Positions 35,841 through 45,806 are shown, counted from the stretch's first letter. The stretch is 64,000 bases of DNA from Mobilisporobacter senegalensis (GCF_003752155.1 NZ_RJVG01000001.1:558001-622000); one strand, 5' to 3'. A program made the numbers and translations. The notes: a model not told the origin generated them from the sequence alone.

Positions 35841-38129
35841 TTACTGCTGATAGTCTCCAACATAATAATCTCCTATATTATCCGTTGATTCTCCTACGAT
35901 ATCCGGTTCTTCACCTATGGGTTCCTCTTCTATTGGTTCCTCTCCCATACCGTCATCTATTTCTTCACCATCATCATCTATATTCTCATCTGGAATATTG
36001 TTATCAATATCTTCTGTACCATCATCAATATCTGTAGGCGGAGTATCAATAACCTCTTGTTCTTCTGTATTTGTTTCTTCTTCCTTTATTTCTTCTTCCA
36101 CTTCAACTTCTTCAACGGTTGCTTCCTCTGTCTTTTCATTACTTACATAGCCTTTAAACTGCTTGTTCTCTAATCCCTCATGAATTATATTCATATATTG
36201 TTTCCATATGTTACCTGGATAAGAAGATCCATAAAGATTATTTAAAGTTTTTGGAGTATCATATCCAACCCAGACACTTGTTGTATAATATGGGGTATAT
36301 CCAACAAACCAGCCATCTTTTTTATCATTCGTTGTCCCTGTTTTCCCTGCACAACTCATATTCGTCAGGGCAAGTCCTCTACCTGTTCCATATTTTAATA
36401 CACCTGTTAATATATTAGTCATGGTCCTTGCCGCATTCTCTTCATAAACGGGCACCAGATTAATATGATCAGTTACTAATTCTAAACCTTTTGAGTCTGT
36501 AATATTTACAATACATGTAGGTTCCCTATAGATACCATCATTTTGAATAGCCGCATAGCCAGATGCCATTTCTACGGTACTTGCTCCGTAAGTAAAACCA
36601 CCTAAAGACGCAGCCGGATAATAATCATTTTTATCAATTCTGGCAAAATCCATCTTTTTTATAAAGCTTAATCCCACCGTCGGTGTAATATCTTCAAATA
36701 TTTTCCATGCAACTACATTCTTTGATTGTTCCACTGCTTTTCTTAAAGTAATTTTGCCCGAATATCTGCCATCGGAATTGCTTGGTCCGCCTTTAAACTT
36801 TTTATCTTCAACTATTTGCTCTGAAGTATATCCAAGTTGCAGCGCTGGTGTATATACAATTAACGGCTTTATTGAACTTCCTGGCTGTCTAAAACTTTGA
36901 TAAGCTCTATTTAAAGTATATCCATCTAAATTCTGGCTTCTTCCACCAACGATCGCTGAAACTCTTCCTGTGGCATTATCAATACTTGTTGCTGCCCCTT
37001 GAAGTAAGTAAACACCATTGTCGCCTTTTTCTTTAAAATCTTTTAAAGTTTCATCCACTGCTTTTTGCAATTCTTTTTGAAGTTTTGGATCAATAGAAGT
37101 GTAGATTCGATATCCATCTTTATATAAGGATTGCTGGCTCTCTTTATAATATTCATTATATAATGCATCATATTTTTCTTTTTCCTGATCAGAATTGAAC
37201 TCATATTGAAATACAAATCCCTGTCTCTTCATTAATGCTTTGATTGCACAGTGATATACATAAGTTTCAACATAATTATTTCTTTTAATTGTCTTAATAT
37301 TAAGCTTGATTTCCTCTTTTACTGCTTTATCATGCTCTTGTTCTGTAATGTTTCCATCCTCAAGCATTTGCCCTAAGATACGGTCTCTTCTTTTTATTGT
37401 GTTTTCTATATAATCAACGGGATCATATATGGTAGGATTATTAGGAATTGCACATAAGAAAACAATCTGGGATAAGCTTAAATCTTTTACATTCTTATTA
37501 AAATATCCTTTACTTGCTGCTTCAATCCCATAATATCCATTGGAGAAATATATATTATTTAAATAAAATTCCATTATTTGATATTTCTCATATTTTTTCT
37601 CCATTTCCAATGCAATAAACATTTCTTTTATTTTACGCTCCCAACTTACTTCATGGGTCAGGAATATGTTTCTGCTTAACTGTTGAGTAATGGTACTTGC
37701 ACCCTGGTGGATATCCCCTCTGTTACGAACAAGGGCAACTCCGGCTCTAATGATTGCTTTTAAGTCGACTCCTTTATGGCTCAAAAATTTCTTGTCCTCA
37801 ATAGAAATCATGGCATTTACCGCGGAATCTGGAATATCCTCATAAGGAATATAATGAACATCTTTTGTTCCTTTTAAAGTTGATAATAATTTACCGTTTA
37901 TATCATATACAAAGCTTGTTTCCGCCTGCCTGAATGTTTCTTCCGTAGACTTAGCAATATAAGTTTTTGCTTCTTCCTGCATATTGATCAGATCTTTTCC
38001 GTACCTGAGATAAAAAAGTATCCCTAATACCAGCATTGCACTTAACATGATTAAAGTAAATACTTTAAGTGATGTTTTTATTGCATGCCAAACTTTATTC
38101 TTCTTTTTCTGTTTCTTTTTTGTAGCCAT
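35841..38129 (-). CDS. Penicillin-binding protein 1A-like transglycosylase/transpeptidase
   Basis: 762 residues. A lysine-rich cytoplasmic start and one membrane segment (about 17-45) are followed by the GT51 glycosyltransferase (ISIEDKKFLSHKGVDLKAII, GASTITQQLSRNIFL, YLNNIYFSNGYYGIEAAS) and the transpeptidase with SxxK in RQPGSSIKPL, SKN in EQSKNVV and KTGT in AGKTGTTNDKKDG. The last ~100 residues are a very acidic Glu/Asp/Ile tail, likely disordered outside the membrane. It polymerises and cross-links peptidoglycan. Confidence 0.95.
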   Translation of the reverse strand: MATKKKQKKKNKVWHAIKTSLKVFTLIMLSAMLVLGILFYLRYGKDLINMQEEAKTYIAKSTEETFRQAETSFVYDINGKLLSTLKGTKDVHYIPYEDIPDSAVNAMISIEDKKFLSHKGVDLKAIIRAGVALVRNRGDIHQGASTITQQLSRNIFLTHEVSWERKIKEMFIALEMEKKYEKYQIMEFYLNNIYFSNGYYGIEAASKGYFNKNVKDLSLSQIVFLCAIPNNPTIYDPVDYIENTIKRRDRILGQMLEDGNITEQEHDKAVKEEIKLNIKTIKRNNYVETYVYHCAIKALMKRQGFVFQYEFNSDQEKEKYDALYNEYYKESQQSLYKDGYRIYTSIDPKLQKELQKAVDETLKDFKEKGDNGVYLLQGAATSIDNATGRVSAIVGGRSQNLDGYTLNRAYQSFRQPGSSIKPLIVYTPALQLGYTSEQIVEDKKFKGGPSNSDGRYSGKITLRKAVEQSKNVVAWKIFEDITPTVGLSFIKKMDFARIDKNDYYPAASLGGFTYGASTVEMASGYAAIQNDGIYREPTCIVNITDSKGLELVTDHINLVPVYEENAARTMTNILTGVLKYGTGRGLALTNMSCAGKTGTTNDKKDGWFVGYTPYYTTSVWVGYDTPKTLNNLYGSSYPGNIWKQYMNIIHEGLENKQFKGYVSNEKTEEATVEEVEVEEEIKEEETNTEEQEVIDTPPTDIDDGTEDIDNNIPDENIDDDGEEIDDGMGEEPIEEEPIGEEPDIVGESTDNIGDYYVGDYQQ

Positions 38130-38164
38130 ATTATACCTCTTATTCTGCTTATATTTACTGTTTA

Positions 38165-39985
38165 TTACCTTGATTCATCGGTTAATAGAATTTTATGGTA
38201 AGGAATATTTAGTTCCTTCAATAGCTGTTCTTCCCTTTTATGACAAGTAAATATTAAAATCTGTCTGTCTTTTTCTTTGGTAAGCATCCTCAATACACCT
38301 CTCAAACGTTTTTCATCATAGTATGCAAAAGTATCATCCAAAATTAATGGCATATTATCTTCGGCAAATATTAATCCGGCGACTGATAAACGTAATGCGA
38401 AATAAAGCTGCTCTATTGTTCCCACACTAAACTTGTCTAAATCTATAAATCGGTCTTTATATTCTATTTTAACATCTAACTTTTCATCGATTTTAATATC
38501 ATCATATTTACCATCCGTTTGCTCTCTCATAATTCCAGATAGGATTTTATTTAAATTCTGCCCAAAATCATCATGAATATTTGAAGAAATATGGTTAATG
38601 GTATTCATTGCCAAATTGATTGCTAAAATCTCTTTTTCTTCATCTCTAAGTTTTCTTTTCAATTCATTAAGGGCTTCTTTTTTCTCATAAAGATTTAATT
38701 CTTTCTCTTCCAGAATACTTAACTCCCATTTCCGTTTTTCAAGGTCAATCTTAAGGTTCTCCTTTTTCTTTCTGGACTCTTCCTTCTTAAGCTCAAGGCT
38801 GCCCTTAAGAGAATGGATCTCTTTCTCCAGTCTATTCATGGATGAAAAGTCAACCTTTGTAATTTCACATATTCTAGCTCCATAATTAAGTATGTATTTC
38901 TCCTCTTCCCTGATCAGAGCAGAGATATCTTTTATAGAATTTTGAATTTTCTCCTTTTCAAAACCAGGTACCGGATTCTTTCCATGAACAGGCTTATTTA
39001 TTATATAGTATACGCCCCATGTAAGGATTATACCAAAGATTATAATGAGTGAATTAAATGTGTTAATTCCCCTAAAAAATATTACTCCTGTTATTATAAT
39101 TAATAAACTAAGAACCCAATATATAATTTTACTTTTTGAAGCTTTTGCATCTTTCTTTGAATTTACCTGAAAGTTATTCAGTAATTCCTCATAGCTTTTC
39201 TTTTGCTCTGATAACCTTAGCAATTGTTTATATTTTTCCCTGATTTCCGGATATAAAGAAATAAAATCATAAATTTTGTCCAATTCTTCTTTTTGATTCA
39301 ATTCATCCTCTTGTTTTAACTTTATTTCTAACTGCTTTATTGAGGATGCCAGTTCTTCTATCTTAACTTCTTCCAGCATATCTTCTTTTGTCTGAACTTC
39401 AAGAGTATCAATTTTAATCTTTGTCTGGTTGCCTTCCATCTGCTTTTTCTTAAGATTCAGATAATTGATTGCCTTTCCAATATCCACCTGATTACTTTTT
39501 GATAAAGACAAATTTGTAATATGGTTCTGAACTTCCGATGCCAGTTCCTTGTCTGTCCTGGCTTTTAATTGTTCAATACTAATAGTATTTTTATAATTAT
39601 CTTCCGTTAGTCCCTCTATAAAGGAAACCCCTTTTACAGAGGTTGGCAAGACTTCTCTTCCATTTTCCAGATCTATCACTTTATATTCTTTATTCTCTTT
39701 ATGAAAGTTTCGATGGATACGATAGTTTTTACCCTTATATTCCAGATCAAGACTCCCTCCATAAATTGCCGGTGTTTCCCATGGTTGATACCTTGAATAA
39801 CTATCGTCTTTGGAGGCTCTTCCTCTTTGTTTTTCAATTCCGAATAACATTCCGGTGAGAAAACTATGGATGGTTGATTTTCCAGCTTCATTGTCTCCAT
39901 ATATAAGGTTGATTCCTTCTTTTAATTCTATATTTTTGTCCAGAAATTTCCCAAAATTCTTTAGTCTTAATGTCGTAAACTTCAA
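38165..39985 (-). CDS. YhaN/SbcC-like AAA ATPase with membrane segments in the coiled coil
   Basis: 606 residues. The N-terminus has an SMC/Rad50-type head (LRLKNFGKF, Walker A YGDNEAGKST), then long coiled coils; the C-terminus has the signature and Walker B (FSVGTIEQLYFALRLS, MPLILDDTFAYYDEKRL). Residues ~285-335 contain two adjacent hydrophobic stretches (YWVLSLLIIITGVIFF and LIIIFGIILTWGVYYII), as in YhaN of Bacillus, placing the coiled-coil apex in the membrane. It ends where the downstream nuclease-like partner is encoded 4 bp away. A role in DNA-end processing is inferred from the SbcC/Rad50 resemblance. Confidence 0.85.
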   Translation of the reverse strand: MKFTTLRLKNFGKFLDKNIELKEGINLIYGDNEAGKSTIHSFLTGMLFGIEKQRGRASKDDSYSRYQPWETPAIYGGSLDLEYKGKNYRIHRNFHKENKEYKVIDLENGREVLPTSVKGVSFIEGLTEDNYKNTISIEQLKARTDKELASEVQNHITNLSLSKSNQVDIGKAINYLNLKKKQMEGNQTKIKIDTLEVQTKEDMLEEVKIEELASSIKQLEIKLKQEDELNQKEELDKIYDFISLYPEIREKYKQLLRLSEQKKSYEELLNNFQVNSKKDAKASKSKIIYWVLSLLIIITGVIFFRGINTFNSLIIIFGIILTWGVYYIINKPVHGKNPVPGFEKEKIQNSIKDISALIREEEKYILNYGARICEITKVDFSSMNRLEKEIHSLKGSLELKKEESRKKKENLKIDLEKRKWELSILEEKELNLYEKKEALNELKRKLRDEEKEILAINLAMNTINHISSNIHDDFGQNLNKILSGIMREQTDGKYDDIKIDEKLDVKIEYKDRFIDLDKFSVGTIEQLYFALRLSVAGLIFAEDNMPLILDDTFAYYDEKRLRGVLRMLTKEKDRQILIFTCHKREEQLLKELNIPYHKILLTDESR

Positions 39986-39989
39986 GGTA

Positions 39990-41054
39990 TCACCCCTTTG
40001 CTTTTAGTAATGCCTCTATACCATAATATAAAGCTTTATCTGCAATCTCGTCTTCTAAACCGGTACGACGGATGCTCTCTATATACATTCCAATGATATT
40101 ATCTTTATTCATATAATATAATTCACTAAAGTCATAGTCAGGGACAGTTGTGTCCATAACCTGTATTATATTTCCTATATCATATAACGAATTTATGTCA
40201 ATTTCGTTTTCAGAATCTCTAATTCCTTTTAAAATTAATTTATATATATTATATTCACCAATTTCAGCAACTTTCCCCTTAATAAAATCAAGTATTTTTC
40301 CATTGGTCATATCCGGTTCTACTTCAACCTCTAAATGAATATATTCCCTTTTTGCCAATGGAATAAAAGAAATATCACTTTTATTCCCCTCCATATCCTT
40401 TTGTATATCTCCTATGATATATCCATGTCTTCCTGTCTCATTTTTATCAAGAGGTTCCAGTGAGCCAGAGTAAGCAATCCTGTCAGTGATAAATTCCTGC
40501 TTATGTATGTGGCCTAAGGCAACATAATCATATCCCAATGACTTAAGATTATTCTTGTCAATTGGAATATCTTTCTCATCCCCTCCATGAGCTATTAAAA
40601 TATTGATGCACTCCTTATCTTCAGGATATGCATTTGTGTATTTTGCTTCTAAGATGTCTCTCTGATGATAGCTAAATCCATAAACTCTGGTATTATGCTC
40701 AGGAAAGTATAAGCTATCCAGCTTTTCATTATCCAGCATAAATACTTGTTCACACCATTGAAAATTAATATAATGGGAACGTTCATTTATATAATCATGA
40801 TTTCCTGCAATTATAATTACTTTTGTTCTATTTAATTTGGAAAAACCATAATTGATCTCTTTTATATCTCTAACCAGGGGCTGATTGTGAAAAAGATCTC
40901 CTGCTATGAACAAAAAATCAACTGCTTCCCGATTACATATTTCCAATAAGTTAAAGAAAGTCTCTTTAATCTCTTCCTTTCTTAATTCACTCCAAGGCAT
41001 GCCCTTATCTGGCTGCATTCCAAGATGAACATCTGCAATATGGATAAATTTCAT
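39990..41054 (-). CDS. SbcD/YhaO-like metallophosphoesterase (predicted DNA exonuclease)
   Basis: 354 residues from the ATG at 41054 with GGAGGAG upstream; a TTG five codons earlier overlaps this site. Calcineurin-like motifs are in order: IHIADVHLG, FIAGDLFHN, IIAGNHDYI, ILIAHGGDEK and VALGHIHKQ. The C-terminal ~130 residues are the capping region of Mre11/SbcD-type enzymes. It forms an operon with the SbcC/YhaN-like ATPase gene downstream, so the two probably make an Mre11-Rad50-like complex tethered to the membrane. Confidence 0.9.
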   Translation of the reverse strand: MKFIHIADVHLGMQPDKGMPWSELRKEEIKETFFNLLEICNREAVDFLFIAGDLFHNQPLVRDIKEINYGFSKLNRTKVIIIAGNHDYINERSHYINFQWCEQVFMLDNEKLDSLYFPEHNTRVYGFSYHQRDILEAKYTNAYPEDKECINILIAHGGDEKDIPIDKNNLKSLGYDYVALGHIHKQEFITDRIAYSGSLEPLDKNETGRHGYIIGDIQKDMEGNKSDISFIPLAKREYIHLEVEVEPDMTNGKILDFIKGKVAEIGEYNIYKLILKGIRDSENEIDINSLYDIGNIIQVMDTTVPDYDFSELYYMNKDNIIGMYIESIRRTGLEDEIADKALYYGIEALLKAKG

Positions 41055-41235
41055 GATTTTCTCCTCCAAGTCAAGCCAAGCAAATCTAATATCCTAGTTC
41101 TATTTGACAAATTAATGTAAGAATATTGTATTCTTTCATAATATATCATCTAGCTAGTATAACACAAATGTGTGTTCTTTTAAATGTTTTTAAGTTTAAG
41201 TTTTTATTAATAAAGTCTTTCAAAAATATTATCTC

Positions 41236-41264
41236 TTGCATTTTTTAAAAAAGTCTTGTATATT
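41236..41264 (+). promoter_or_regulatory. queT promoter
   Basis: TTGCAT (41236-41241), 17-bp spacer, TATATT (41259-41264), about 40 bp before the riboswitch. A small perfect hairpin (41281-41287 with 41291-41297) lies between. Confidence 0.7.
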
Positions 41265-41303
41265 ATATAGTGCTGTAAAATCTGATGATTCATCAGAATG
41301 ACT

Positions 41304-41348
41304 TTCGAGTGTTCGTAACCTTCCACTCGTAAAACAAAACTAAAGGAG
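41304..41348 (+). ncRNA. PreQ1-I riboswitch
   Basis: A short 6-bp stem (cgagtg 41306-41311 with cactcg 41324-41329) carries a loop with UUCGUAACC and is followed by an A-rich tail (UAAAACAAAACUAAAGGAG) that runs directly into the ribosome binding site. This compact H-type pseudoknot layout closely resembles the Thermoanaerobacter tengcongensis preQ1-I aptamer. Ligand binding would sequester the tail and the Shine-Dalgarno sequence, so control is translational. The downstream gene, queT, fits. Confidence 0.8.
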
Positions 41349-41356
41349 AATTGAAT

Positions 41357-41845
41357 ATGAGAAACAAAAGTTTATTATTTTTAGTGCAATCTTCTATGAT
41401 TGCAGCAATTTATGTAGTCTTAGTCTACATATTTAAACCAATCAGCTTTGGAGCCATCCAAGTCAGAATTGCAGAAGTTTTAACCATATTACCAATGTTT
41501 ACTCCTGCTGCCATTCCTGGATTGACCCTCGGCTGTTTCTTAGGAAATTTCTTAACTGGTGCAGATATGTTAGATGTGATTTTTGGTTCCTTAGCCACAT
41601 TACTTGGAGCACTTGGTTCTTATGGACTTAGAAGATACAAATTCCTTGTACCTCTTCCACCAATAATAGCCAATATTGTTATCGTTCCATGGATTCTACG
41701 TTATGCATATAATATCCCGGATGCGATTCCTTTTATGATGCTTACAGTGGGAATCGGGGAAGTGATCTCTTGTGGAGTACTTGGTATTATACTTATATTC
41801 GCATTAGATAGATATAAAGACGTAATTTTTAAAAATATAAATTAA
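41357..41845 (+). CDS. queT: QueT-family queuosine precursor transporter (ECF S component)
   Basis: 162 residues from the ATG at 41357 (AAGGAG eight bases upstream; a TTG at 41351 is rejected). Five or six hydrophobic segments; LVYIFKPISFGAIQVRIAEVLTILPMFTPAAIPGLTLG shows the QueT pattern, seen here in two pieces (FKPISFGAIQVRIAEVL and MFTPAAIPGLTLGCFLGN). It imports preQ1/preQ0 or queuine-type precursors, probably with a shared ECF energising module encoded elsewhere. The preQ1 riboswitch in its leader supports the assignment. Confidence 0.92.
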   Translation: MRNKSLLFLVQSSMIAAIYVVLVYIFKPISFGAIQVRIAEVLTILPMFTPAAIPGLTLGCFLGNFLTGADMLDVIFGSLATLLGALGSYGLRRYKFLVPLPPIIANIVIVPWILRYAYNIPDAIPFMMLTVGIGEVISCGVLGIILIFALDRYKDVIFKNIN

Positions 41846-41856
41846 GATGATATTTT

Positions 41857-41895
41857 GGGCTTCCAGAGTTTAATAGACTATGGAAGCTCTTTTTT
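41857..41895 (+). terminator. queT terminator
   Basis: 9-bp stem (41857-41865 with 41881-41889, one G-U) followed by six T. Confidence 0.85.
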
Positions 41896-42082
41896 ACTTG
41901 AAAGTATAGAATGTAACATGGTATTGTATACTTAATTAATATATCAAGTGAAATTCAAGCCAGATATGTTTCAATTACAACACAATTTAGTCCCATTTAT
42001 CAAGGGACATAACAGCTGTCATCTTCCACTTTAAATTTTATGCAAAATTGGGTTATCTTTGATAGAAATATGAGGTGAACAT

Positions 42083-43096
42083 ATGAAATCCATACTAAGT
42101 TTTAAAAAAATAAATTACATCCAGATTCTTAAGATTGCTATTGGTAGCTGCATCTCTATCCTAATAGCTGACTTTTTTCATTTAAGCTATAGTTCTTCCG
42201 CCGGAGTTATTACTCTTCTTACCATTCAAAATACAAAGAAAGAAACCTTACTTATTACATTGAAACGGTTTCTCTCATTTTTAATCTCTCTTATTATAGC
42301 CTATATTATCTTTCAATTCACAGGATATCATCCATTGTCCTATGGTTTATATCTCCTTCTCTTTGTAGGTGTATGTTATTTGCTGGATTTAGAGGTTGGC
42401 ATCTCAATGAATGCAGTATTGGCAACTCATTTCTTAATTGAAAGCTCCATGAGTTATCATTGGATAATGAATGAACTATCTCTATTTTTATTAGGTTCTG
42501 GAATTGGTTTGTTATTAAATCTTTATATTCCTAAGAACATTATGGTCATTAAACAGGATCAGGTAACAATAGAAGATAATATTAAAGATATTCTGTGTCA
42601 AATGGCTTCATCATTATTAGACCCCATACGAGGCTCTGCCTCAAAAGAAAATCTGGAACAACTTAATGACCAGTTAAAGGAGGGGCTGTCCCGTGCTTAT
42701 GAAAATATGAATAATACTCTATTTGGAGATGTGCGCTATTATATTCAGTACATGCAAATGCGTAAAGATCAATATCATATTTTAAAAAGAATTCAGTCTT
42801 CTATAGAATCACTAAATACAGTCCCTGTGCAGGCAATTACGATTGCTGATTATATAAACCATATCGCAACCACTCTCCATGAATATAACAATGCAATTGA
42901 TCTTTTGGAAGAATTGGAAAAGATCTCTGATTCCTTCAAATCAGACCCACTCCCTGTAAGCCGGATAGAATTTGAAAATAGAGCAGTCCTCTTTCAAATC
43001 ATTCATGAGCTGGAGATATTTTTAATCTGTAAAAGAGACTTTGTTGTTGCATTAACTCCTTTCCAGATAAAAACATTCTGGAATCAGAGTAAATAG
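42083..43096 (+). CDS. Aromatic acid exporter-like membrane protein (ArAE_1 family)
   Basis: 337 residues. The N-terminal ~150 residues form about six hydrophobic segments (IAIGSCISILIADFFHLSYS with the SSSAGVITLLTIQNTKKET block typical of ArAE_1/FUSC-like proteins). The C-terminal ~180 residues are a cytoplasmic helical domain (MASSLLDPIRGSASKENLEQ). Homologues are annotated as aromatic acid exporters on weak grounds, so the substrate is unknown. Its 3' end overlaps the convergent LacI-type gene by 13 bp. Confidence 0.8.
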   Translation: MKSILSFKKINYIQILKIAIGSCISILIADFFHLSYSSSAGVITLLTIQNTKKETLLITLKRFLSFLISLIIAYIIFQFTGYHPLSYGLYLLLFVGVCYLLDLEVGISMNAVLATHFLIESSMSYHWIMNELSLFLLGSGIGLLLNLYIPKNIMVIKQDQVTIEDNIKDILCQMASSLLDPIRGSASKENLEQLNDQLKEGLSRAYENMNNTLFGDVRYYIQYMQMRKDQYHILKRIQSSIESLNTVPVQAITIADYINHIATTLHEYNNAIDLLEELEKISDSFKSDPLPVSRIEFENRAVLFQIIHELEIFLICKRDFVVALTPFQIKTFWNQSK

Positions 43097-44121
43097 ACTT
43101 CCATCTCTTTTCCTGAAGATAAATTCTCACAGTGAGCCAGGCTGCCTCTCTCTGCTATTTTATGGTCTATATAATAATTGCTTGTTTTAGTCCCGCCTTT
43201 TATTTTGTCAAATAATAGCTTAGCTGCCATAATCCCTTCTTCTTCATAAGGTATTACAATAGCTGTAAGAGCCGGGTTTAAATAAGACGTATATTCTAAT
43301 CCCCCTATACTTATCACAGATATATCCTCGGGTACTTTTAGCCCAATACTCTGTATATAGTGAATTGCACCGGTTGCAATAAAGTCACTGCAGGCTAAGA
43401 TAGCTGTTGGTAAGTCTTTATTCTCTTCATGAATCTTTTTCATGGATTCATAACCTGCCTCCAAAGTGTGTTCACCAAATTGAATATACGAATCTGTTAT
43501 TATCATGTTCTTAGCCGCCAGCCCATTATGAAACCCTTCATAGAATTTATTGGAATCTGGGTCTGCCTTTATTCCAATAAATCCAATCCTTTTATGTCCA
43601 AAGCTTGTAATCAGATCAGCTGCTTCCATTGAAGCTTTATAAACGTCATAAGAAATCCGGCTTAAAGAATTGGAATCCTTATCAGCTTCTCCTATTAAAA
43701 CAATTGGGTATTCTTTATTCATTAATTCATGGGACAAAGATGTATCCCTATTGTTACTGATAATAATAATTCCATCTGCATTCTTATCTTCTAATATTTT
43801 CAGCAAGTCCTTTTCTGTCTTTTCCCTGGATTCACTGATCATTACTGTGTATCCCTCTGATTGACAAATTTGATTTATTCCTTTCATTAGAACTCCATTC
43901 ACTGGATTACTTATATCTGGAACAATCACACCTATCGTTTGGGCTTTTTTTGTAATCAGTCCTCTGGCAAAAGCATTTGGCTTAAAATTATTCTTTTCAA
44001 TAATCTGATTTACTTTTTCTTTTAACTCTGCACTTACTGCTTTTGTATTATTCATTACTCTTGATACAGTCGCTTTGGATACCCCTGCTTCTCTCGCAAT
44101 ATCTTCAATCGTTATTGACAT
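43084..44121 (-). CDS. LacI-family transcriptional regulator
   Basis: 345 residues. The N-terminal HTH is TIEDIAREAGVSKATVSRVM with the hinge helix NNFKPNAFARGL, followed by a sugar-binding-protein-like effector domain (IGVIVPDISNPVNGVLMKGI, DGIIIISNN, RIGFIGIKADPDS, DISVISIGGLEYTSYLNP). It represses sugar-use genes until an effector binds. No sugar catabolic genes are adjacent, so the target is probably elsewhere. It is downstream of asnS but separated by a terminator. Confidence 0.93.
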   Translation of the reverse strand: MSITIEDIAREAGVSKATVSRVMNNTKAVSAELKEKVNQIIEKNNFKPNAFARGLITKKAQTIGVIVPDISNPVNGVLMKGINQICQSEGYTVMISESREKTEKDLLKILEDKNADGIIIISNNRDTSLSHELMNKEYPIVLIGEADKDSNSLSRISYDVYKASMEAADLITSFGHKRIGFIGIKADPDSNKFYEGFHNGLAAKNMIITDSYIQFGEHTLEAGYESMKKIHEENKDLPTAILACSDFIATGAIHYIQSIGLKVPEDISVISIGGLEYTSYLNPALTAIVIPYEEEGIMAAKLLFDKIKGGTKTSNYYIDHKIAERGSLAHCENLSSGKEMEVYLL

Positions 44122-44166
44122 TACTTCTCCTCCAATCTAACAGGAAACCCTTTTCCTGTTATGTAA

Positions 44167-44207
44167 AAAATAATAGTACATTATAAAAATTAACGTACTA
44201 TTATTTT
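44167..44207 (-). terminator. asnS terminator
   Basis: Perfect 13-bp AT-rich stem (44167-44179 with 44195-44207), followed on the minus strand by a T-run. Confidence 0.8.
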
Positions 44208-44226
44208 GTATTCTTTAAAATATATT

Positions 44227-45618
44227 TTATAGATCACAATTATTTACTGTTCTTGGGAATGGAATTACGTCACGAATATTACTCATACCAGTTAAATACA
44301 TAACGCACCTTTCAAATCCAAGTCCAAATCCTGCATGTCTGGTTGAACCATATTTTCTAAGGTCAAGATAGAAACCATAATCTTCTTCATTTAATTTCAT
44401 TTCTTTCATGCGATTTACTAATTTATCAAAATCATCTTCTCTTTGACTTCCGCCAATAATTTCACCAATACCTGGAACTAATAAATCCATGGCTGCTACT
44501 GTCTTATTATCTTCATTCATCTTCATATAAAATGCTTTAATATCTTTTGGATAATCAGTAACGAATACAGGTTTCTTAAATACTTCTTCTGTCAGATATC
44601 TTTCATGTTCTGTTTGAAGATCCGTACCCCAGGATACTTTGTATTCAAAATTATCATTATTCTTTTCCAGAATCTCAATTGCCTCCGTATAAGTTACATG
44701 CCCAAAATCAGAAGAAGCCACATGAGTTAATCTTTCTATCAATCCCTTATCTACAAACTGATTAAAGAAATTCATCTCTTCTGGGGCATGTTCTAATACA
44801 TAGTTGATGATATATTTTAACATGCCTTCTGCAAGCATCATATCATCATTTAAGTCCGCAAAGGCAATCTCCGGCTCAATCATCCAGAATTCTGCCGCAT
44901 GTCTTGTAGTATTGGAATTCTCAGCTCTAAATGTAGGTCCAAAAGTATAGATATTACGGAAAGCCATTGCATATGTCTCACCATTTAATTGTCCGCTCAC
45001 TGTTAAATTGGTTGGTTTATTAAAGAAATCCTGTGTGAAATCAATTTGTCCTTCTTTTGTTTTAGGGACATCCTTTAAATCCAAAGTTGTTACCTGGAAC
45101 ATCTCTCCGGCACCTTCTGCATCACTTCCAGTAATTAATGGAGTATGAACATATACAAAGTCTCTGTCTTGAAAATATTGGTGAATTGCATATGCAATCA
45201 GTGAACGAACACGGAATACCGCCTGAAAAGTATTTGTCCTGGGTCTCAAATGTGAAATCGTTCTTAAATATTCCAGAGTATGTCTCTTCTTCTGTAATGG
45301 ATACTCTGCAGTGGATGCACCTTCTATTTCAATCTGTGCAGCCTGTATCTCAAATGGTTGTTTTGCATCTGGTGTCGCAACTAATTCTCCTTTAATAATG
45401 ATTGCAGCTCCTACGTTAAGTTTAGAAATCTCTGCAAAATTACTCATCTTATCATGATAAACAATCTGAAGTGTTTCAAAATATGTCCCATCATGTAATA
45501 CAATGAAACCAAAAGATTTTGAATCTCTAATACTTCTGACCCAGCCTCCCACTGATATCGTTTGTCCAATATATTTATCTTGATTCTTATATAATTCCCT
45601 AACTGTTGTCAACTCCAT
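44227..45618 (-). CDS. asnS: Asparaginyl-tRNA synthetase
   Basis: 463 residues. An N-terminal OB-fold anticodon domain ([19 protein letters not shown]) is followed by a class II catalytic core: motif 2 [20 protein letters not shown] and motif 3 [13 protein letters not shown]. Asparagine-type residues and the family order favour AsnRS over AspRS. AAAGGAG precedes the ATG. No T-box leader was found; instead the upstream region has a duplicated promoter-containing segment. Confidence 0.95.
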   Translation of the reverse strand: MELTTVRELYKNQDKYIGQTISVGGWVRSIRDSKSFGFIVLHDGTYFETLQIVYHDKMSNFAEISKLNVGAAIIIKGELVATPDAKQPFEIQAAQIEIEGASTAEYPLQKKRHTLEYLRTISHLRPRTNTFQAVFRVRSLIAYAIHQYFQDRDFVYVHTPLITGSDAEGAGEMFQVTTLDLKDVPKTKEGQIDFTQDFFNKPTNLTVSGQLNGETYAMAFRNIYTFGPTFRAENSNTTRHAAEFWMIEPEIAFADLNDDMMLAEGMLKYIINYVLEHAPEEMNFFNQFVDKGLIERLTHVASSDFGHVTYTEAIEILEKNNDNFEYKVSWGTDLQTEHERYLTEEVFKKPVFVTDYPKDIKAFYMKMNEDNKTVAAMDLLVPGIGEIIGGSQREDDFDKLVNRMKEMKLNEEDYGFYLDLRKYGSTRHAGFGLGFERCVMYLTGMSNIRDVIPFPRTVNNCDL

Positions 45619-45682
45619 TAGCCTAACTCCTTTGTTATAATTTTCTTCCTGAAAAATGTACCATAAAACGGTACTCTAATTT

Positions 45683-45788
45683 ATGCTTTGCGCTTGGCTC
45701 ATTGTTTTCATTATACCATGAACAAGTTCATGATCTTGTTACATTCGCCAAATGCTTTGCGCTTGGCTCATTGTTTTCATTATATCAT
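45683..45788 (-). repeat. Duplicated 37-bp promoter segment upstream of asnS
   Basis: Two copies (45683-45719 and 45752-45788, 36/37 identical, period 69). On the minus strand each begins with a TGN-TATAAT extended -10 element (45784-45779 and 45715-45710). The spacer holds a 7-2-7 palindrome (45717-45732). Apart from this, the gap between asnS and the sigma factor gene shows no other recognisable element except the sigma promoter. Confidence 0.8.
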
Positions 45789-45806
45789 ATCAAAATCATT
45801 TTACAA
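45779..45806 (-). promoter_or_regulatory. Upstream asnS promoter
   Basis: Minus strand TTGTAA (45806-45801), 16-bp spacer, TATAAT (45784-45779) with TGA extension. A second TGG-TATAAT lies in the downstream repeat copy (45718-45710) without a good -35. Confidence 0.65.
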
